From assembly GCA_028291285.1 (NCBI GenBank), contig JAQGIJ010000223.1:1-5393 (forward strand): DNA of 5,393 bases, read 5' to 3'. Position numbers and translations under genes: made by a program. Shown piece by piece: positions 1-5,393 of this stretch (positions are counted from its first letter, which is position 1; each line of letters opens with the position of its first letter). Under the pieces are notes generated by a model, which ran no database searches, had not been told where the DNA came from, and saw nothing but the letters and a program-made list of their open reading frames with translations. The DNA is from Phenylobacterium sp. GTDB taxonomy: Bacteria; Pseudomonadota; Alphaproteobacteria; Caulobacterales; Caulobacteraceae.

Positions 1-220
1 AGGTGCTTCGCCACGCGGGTGTTGAAGGTGTAGGCGCTGAGCCGCTCGGCGCCCTTGGTCAGGCGGAATCGGCTCTCCGGCACGATGACGTGCACGAACC
101 CGGTCTTGGCGCACATCGAGCAGTTGCAGGCCTGCGCCTCCACCTGCGCCGGCAGGGCGACCTCGAAGCGGACGCCGCCGCAATGACAGCCGCCCGCACG
201 CCAGGTGAAAGCGTCCGCGC

Positions 221-224
<4 letters not shown>
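1..224 (-). CDS. GFA / CENP-V-like zinc-binding protein, 5' part (runs off left edge)
   Basis: Translating the minus strand from GTG at 224 gives 74 residues with no stop before the window edge. The protein has [12 protein letters not shown] at residues 11-22 (C13, C15) and CNCSMC at 33-38 (C33, C35, C38), followed by an aromatic/valine strand and AYTFNT before the edge. This cysteine spacing is the signature of the GFA (glutathione-dependent formaldehyde-activating enzyme-like, CENP-V/GFA) family, small zinc proteins usually of about 120-150 residues, so roughly half is visible; the later zinc ligands lie outside. The family name comes from Paracoccus Gfa, but most members have no proven activity, so formaldehyde chemistry should not be assumed. 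The GTG start overlaps the pdhB stop (GTGA). A weak GGTGAG lies 6 bases upstream, inside pdhB, which suggests translational coupling and co-transcription with pdhAB. Family assignment is firm; function is unknown. Confidence 0.85.
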
Positions 225-1683
<1,459 letters not shown>

Positions 1684-1687
<4 letters not shown>

Positions 1688-2739
1688 GCGCGCGCCTCCG
1701 TGTAGACGTCGGTGTAGAGCTCGGAGGGCTCGGGTTCGGGGGAGGTGCGGGCGAAGTCGGCTGCGTCGGCGACGATGCGCTTCACTTCCGCATCGATGGC
1801 CTTGAGCGCGGCCTCGTCGGCCCAGCCCTTCTCTTCCAGCAGTTCCTCGACGTGGTCGATCGGGTCGCGGGTCTTGCGGATCGCGTCCACCTCCTCGCGG
1901 GTGCGGTACTTGGCCGGGTCGCTCATCGAATGGCCGCGGTAGCGATAGGTCTTCATCTCCAGGATGTACGGGCCCTTGCCCGAACGGGCGTACTCGCCGG
2001 CCTTGCGGGCCGCGGCCTGCACGGCCAGCACGTCCATGCCGTCGACCTCCTCGCCCGGGATGCGGAAGGAGGCGCCGCGCTTGTAGAGGTGGGTCTCGGA
2101 GGACGAGCGCTCGATCGAGGTGCCCATGGCGTACTGGTTGTTCTCGATGATGTAGACGATCGGCAGGCGCCAGAGCTCGGCCATGTTGAAGCTCTCGTAG
2201 ACCTGGCCCTGGTTGGCGGCGCCGTCGCCGAAGTAGGTGAAGCTGACCTTGCCGTTGTCGCGGTAGCGGTTGGCGAAGGCCAGGCCGGTGCCGAGCGGCA
2301 CCTGGGCGCCGACGATGCCGTGGCCGCCGTAGAAGTCGGCCTGCGTCGAGAACATGTGCATCGACCCGCCCTTGCCCTTGGACGAGCCGCCAGCGCGGCC
2401 GGTGAGCTCGGCCATCACCTCGCGCGGATCCATGCCGCAGGCGAGCATGTGCCCATGGTCACGGTAGCCGGTGATCACCTGGTCGCCGGGCTGCTTCACC
2501 GACTGCACGCCCACCGCCACGGCCTCCTGGCCGATGTAGAGGTGGCAGAAGCCGCCGATCAGCCCCATGCCGTAGAGCTGGCCCGCCCGCTCCTCGAACC
2601 GGCGGATCAGCAGCATGTCCCGGTAGAGCTTAAGCAGCTCCTCCTTGGCGGCGGCGCCTGCGGCCCCGGGCGAGGCCTTGCGGGTCGCCGCGCCGTTGAT
2701 CTTCCGCCGACCGGCCACACCGGTCTGCCCACGCGCCAT
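1684..2739 (-). CDS. pdhA: Pyruvate dehydrogenase E1 component, alpha subunit
   Basis: This is the alpha subunit of heterotetrameric E1; with PdhB it binds thiamine diphosphate and oxidatively decarboxylates pyruvate in the cytoplasm. From ATG at 2739 it is 351 residues, near the family's usual length. Residues 1-32 are a basic Ala/Gly-rich extension, probably flexible. The catalytic body follows: [14 protein letters not shown] at 64-77, GYRDHGH at 91-97, GKGGSMHMF at 122-130, the ThDP/Mg motif from GDG (171-173) to NN (200-201), and the phosphorylation-loop-like [11 protein letters not shown] at 265-275. These match E1 alpha rather than the branched-chain enzyme, and PdhB beside it agrees. 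An in-frame GTG at 2751 would add four residues, but GGAGAG sits 6 bases upstream of the ATG, so the ATG is preferred. The gene begins 50 bases after the ftsB stop. I saw no convincing promoter in that gap, so read-through from upstream is likely. The stop overlaps the pdhB start. Confidence 0.96.
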
Positions 2740-2749
2740 GCGTCTCTCC
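2740..2749 (-). promoter_or_regulatory. Ribosome binding site deciding the pdhA start
   Basis: On the minus strand GGAGAG (2749-2744) precedes ATG at 2739; the GGAG core is 6 bases from it. The alternative GTG at 2751 overlaps this site and has only GGA immediately next to it, so initiation at the ATG is more likely. Confidence 0.6.
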
Positions 2750-2789
2750 ACTCCAAAGTCGGATCGTCCCTTAGACCGTACGGAGCGGC

Positions 2790-3086
2790 TTAGGGCTTCA
2801 CGCGGATCACATAGTCTCTTGGATCGGCGAAGCCTAGCAGGGAGCGCGCCCTTTCCTCCAGCAGATCAGCCGAAAGGCTGGTGTCGCGCAAGAGCCTGGC
2901 GCGCACCTCCAGGTCCTGGCGCTGGGCGCGAAGGGCGGCGAGCTCGCGGGTCTTGGCGGTCAAGGTTTCACTGCGCTGGCCGGAGGTCAGCAGCCCCTGG
3001 TCGCCGGTGAACGCATGGAAGGCGAAGTAGAAGATCAGGAACGCCAGGGCGGCGGTCGGCAGGTAGGGTCGAAGGCGGGCGAGCAA
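2790..3086 (-). CDS. ftsB: FtsB/DivIC-type septum formation initiator protein
   Basis: This small bitopic protein is 98 residues from TTG at 3086, or 108 from an in-frame TTG at 3116. It starts with a short basic cytoplasmic end (MLARLRPYLP) and has one membrane segment at about residues 9-26 (TAALAFLIFYFAFHAF). A heptad-like periplasmic stretch, about 33-68, is rich in Leu/Arg/Gln (coiled coil), and the conserved tail is DLLEERARSLLGFADPRDYVI. This is the layout of FtsB/DivIC, which bridges FtsL and FtsQ in the divisome; its place next to eno is also seen in E. coli and many proteobacteria. TTG 3086 is preferred because GAGGG lies 8 bases upstream, while TTG 3116 has GAGG directly abutting it. 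A start at 3086 also leaves room for a transcript starting just downstream of the CtrA-like box at 3133-3147. Family assignment is strong; the exact start is uncertain because both candidates are TTG. Confidence 0.88.
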   Translation of the reverse strand: MLARLRPYLPTAALAFLIFYFAFHAFTGDQGLLTSGQRSETLTAKTRELAALRAQRQDLEVRARLLRDTSLSADLLEERARSLLGFADPRDYVIRVKP

Positions 3087-3099
3087 CGGCGAATCCCTC
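3087..3099 (-). promoter_or_regulatory. Ribosome binding site of ftsB, overlapping a GANTC site
   Basis: On the minus strand GAGGG (3099-3095) is followed by an 8-base spacer and TTG at 3086. The spacer begins with ATTC, so the site GATTC (GAATC on the plus strand, 3091-3095) overlaps the end of the Shine-Dalgarno sequence. GANTC is the target of the CcrM methylase of alphaproteobacteria. Whether it matters here is not shown by the sequence. Confidence 0.5.
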
Positions 3100-3132
3100 G
3101 GGCAGGACCGCCGCAACCTCGCGCGATCGTGG

Positions 3133-3147
3133 TTAAGGCGCGGCTAA
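3133..3147 (-). promoter_or_regulatory. Candidate CtrA-binding box upstream of ftsB
   Basis: On the minus strand the sequence reads TTAG, seven bases, TTAACC. The CtrA consensus in Caulobacter and relatives is TTAA-N7-TTAA(C), so one base of the left half differs, the spacing is exact and the right half is perfect. The box ends 46 bases before the preferred TTG start (3086), the distance expected if it covers the -35 region of an ftsB promoter. In a GC-rich genome two TTAA-like halves at N7 in an intergenic region are unlikely to be common, but occupancy is inference. Confidence 0.5.
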
Positions 3148-3166
3148 GATCGTCCCATCACGAACA

Positions 3167-3208
3167 CTGTCATCCCGGAAGGCGCGGAGCGGCTGTCCAG
3201 GATGACAG
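3167..3208. repeat. Imperfect palindrome (REP-like intergenic element) just after eno
   Basis: CTGTCATCC (3167-3175) is perfectly mirrored by GGATGACAG (3200-3208). Inside, one mismatch is followed by GGA/TCC, another mismatch, a G.T pair and GC/CG, giving a 42-base hairpin that begins 7 bases after the eno stop codon. No T-run follows on either strand, so it is not a textbook intrinsic terminator, though the RNA stem could protect the eno 3' end or weaken read-through into ftsB. The GTCATCCCGG...GGATGACA style with a GCGGAGCG core resembles, from memory, dispersed palindromes common in Caulobacterales and sphingomonads. Only one copy is in the window. Confidence 0.65.
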
Positions 3209-3214
3209 CCTTGG

Positions 3215-4557
<1,343 letters not shown>

Positions 4558-4582
4558 CCCTGCAGCCGCGCCCCGCGCAGGG
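4558..4582. repeat. Short inverted repeat in the eno/crotonase divergent region
   Basis: CCCTGC (4558-4563) and GCAGGG (4577-4582) form a perfect 6-base inverted repeat around a 13-base GC-rich loop. Flanking AAAC (4552-4555) and GTTT (4583-4586) could extend the stem with a small bulge. It lies between the two predicted divergent -35 regions, where an operator could act on both genes. It could equally be chance in such GC-rich DNA. Nothing else gene-like was seen in 4499-4641. Confidence 0.3.
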
Positions 4583-4584
4583 GT

Positions 4585-4613
4585 TTCGCCCGCCGGCGTT
4601 CGGCCGCTATAGG
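4585..4613 (+). promoter_or_regulatory. Candidate promoter of the crotonase-family gene
   Basis: TTCGCCC (4585-4591), a 14-base spacer and GCTATAGG (4606-4613) resemble TTGACGS-N10-14-GCTANAWC. The -10 matches 5 of 7 informative bases, while the -35 is poor. Transcription would begin near 4620, about 20 bases before the GTG start and just before the AAGGGAGAG ribosome binding site at 4627-4635. Confidence 0.35.
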
Positions 4614-4641
4614 CTGTGATCAAACCAAGGGAGAGACGCCC

Positions 4642-5393
4642 GTGCTGCTCGTGGAGAAGACCGGCCCCGTGGCCGTGGTGACGCTGAACCGGCCCGAGGC
4701 GATGAACGCCCTCTCTAAGGCCCTGCGCGCGGCGCTCTGGCAGGCGCTGCAGGAGCTGGAGGCGGATGCCGAGGTGCGCGTCATGGTGCTCACCGGCGCC
4801 GGCGAGCGCGCCTTCACCGCCGGCCTCGACCTCAAGGAGCTGGGCAGCGACCCGAAGGGCATGCAGGCGGCGAACGCCACCGATCCTTCCGAGAACCCCG
4901 CCGCCGCCGTGCTGGCCTGCAAGAAGCCGGTGGTGGGGGCGATCAACGGGGTGGCGATCACCGGGGGCTTCGAGCTGGCGCTGGCCTGCGACGTGCTGAT
5001 CTGCGCCGCGACCGCGCGCTTCGCGGACACCCACGCCCGCGTCGGCATCACGCCGGGCTGGGGCCTGTCGCAGAAGCTGTCGCGCGCCATCGGCCCCTAT
5101 CGCGCCAAGGAGCTGTCGCTCACCGGCAACTTCCTGGACGCCCGGACCGCCTATGACTGGGGCCTGATCAACCGCGTGGTCGAGCCCGCCGAGCTGATGC
5201 CGACGGCGATGAAGGTGGCCCAGGACATGGGCTCGATCGAGGGCGACATGCTGATCGCCTACAAGGCGATGATCGACGACGGCTATGCGCGCGACCTGTC
5301 CGAAGGCCTGGCGCTGGAGCACGAGCGCTCCACGGTCTGGAACGGGGGCGTCACGCCCGAGATGGTCGAGGCCCGCCGCGCGGCCGTGCAGGC
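4642..5393 (+). CDS. Enoyl-CoA hydratase/isomerase (crotonase) family protein, 3' end cut by window edge
   Basis: Reading from GTG at 4642 gives 250 residues without a stop; crotonases usually have about 255-270, so only the extreme C-terminus is missing. The start has GGGAG 8 bases upstream. The family marks appear in order: VTLNRPEAMNAL (13-24), oxyanion-hole segment AFTAGLDLKEL (57-67), and KKPVVGAINGVAITGGFELALACD (94-117) supplying the second oxyanion amide and Glu111, the equivalent of rat crotonase Glu144. FADTHARVGITPGWGLSQKL (127-146) follows, then SLTGNFLDARTAYDWGLINRVV. The position matching the second catalytic glutamate (rat Glu164) appears to be His131. The fold and CoA-thioester substrate class are secure, but the reaction (hydration, isomerisation or another crotonase chemistry) is not. 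Cytoplasmic; a role in fatty-acid or acyl-CoA breakdown is the default guess. It is transcribed away from eno and is probably not functionally tied to the pdh cluster. Confidence 0.93.
   Translation, partial: MLLVEKTGPVAVVTLNRPEAMNALSKALRAALWQALQELEADAEVRVMVLTGAGERAFTAGLDLKELGSDPKGMQAANATDPSENPAAAVLACKKPVVGAINGVAITGGFELALACDVLICAATARFADTHARVGITPGWGLSQKLSRAIGPYRAKELSLTGNFLDARTAYDWGLINRVVEPAELMPTAMKVAQDMGSIEGDMLIAYKAMIDDGYARDLSEGLALEHERSTVWNGGVTPEMVEARRAAVQ

Noticed and set aside
66..70. Other GANTC sites (66, 998, 3381, 4153) as regulatory methylation sites
   Set aside because: All lie inside coding sequence without promoter context; only the one at 3091 is upstream of a gene start.
2776..2783. 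CCGTACGG palindrome in the ftsB-pdhA gap as an operator
   Set aside because: Only 8 bases, no second half-site or adjacent promoter; chance is likely in GC-rich sequence.
1852..2793. Long plus-strand open frame (313 codons) opposite pdhA
   Set aside because: Low-complexity His/Leu/Ala/Val/Gly composition and no motif; pdhA on the other strand is unmistakable.
3167..3208. Canonical rho-independent terminator for eno
   Set aside because: The hairpin is good, but no run of T follows on the minus strand (the next bases are TGTTCGTG), so it is recorded as a repeat.

Overview
The window reads as a chromosomal housekeeping region of a GC-rich alphaproteobacterium, most likely of the order Caulobacterales (Caulobacter/Phenylobacterium-like). 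That placement is inferred from four things: the order enolase - FtsB-like protein - PdhA - PdhB; a PdhB with its own N-terminal lipoyl domain, as known in several alphaproteobacteria; a near-consensus CtrA box; and promoter-like sequences resembling the Caulobacter housekeeping consensus. No mobile element, CRISPR array, tRNA or rRNA was seen.

Layout. Five genes lie on the minus strand and, in transcription order (right to left), are: eno (enolase, 4498-3215); an ftsB/divIC-like division gene (3086-2790); pdhA (pyruvate dehydrogenase E1 alpha, 2739-1684); pdhB (lipoyl domain plus E1 beta, 1687-221); and the 5' part of a GFA/CENP-V-like zinc protein gene (224 to the left edge). The pdhA/pdhB and pdhB/GFA junctions are both 4-base GTGA overlaps, so these three genes are probably translationally coupled. 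On the plus strand, diverging from eno across a 143-base intergenic region, is a nearly complete crotonase-family (enoyl-CoA hydratase-like) gene that runs off the right edge (4642-5393).

Function. Enolase makes phosphoenolpyruvate and PdhA/PdhB form the E1 component that decarboxylates pyruvate, so lower glycolysis and entry to the TCA cycle sit side by side, with a cell-division gene between them. The eno-ftsB gap holds a 42-base imperfect palindrome resembling a dispersed intergenic repeat. It is followed by a TTAG-N7-TTAA box matching the CtrA cell-cycle regulator consensus except for one base, and a GANTC (CcrM-type) site. This suggests that the division gene has its own cell-cycle-controlled promoter rather than relying only on read-through from eno.

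The window is mostly conventional core metabolism. The points most worth a second look are the CtrA/GANTC arrangement before ftsB, the GFA-like gene coupled to pdhB, and the crotonase that keeps one catalytic glutamate but has His in place of the second.
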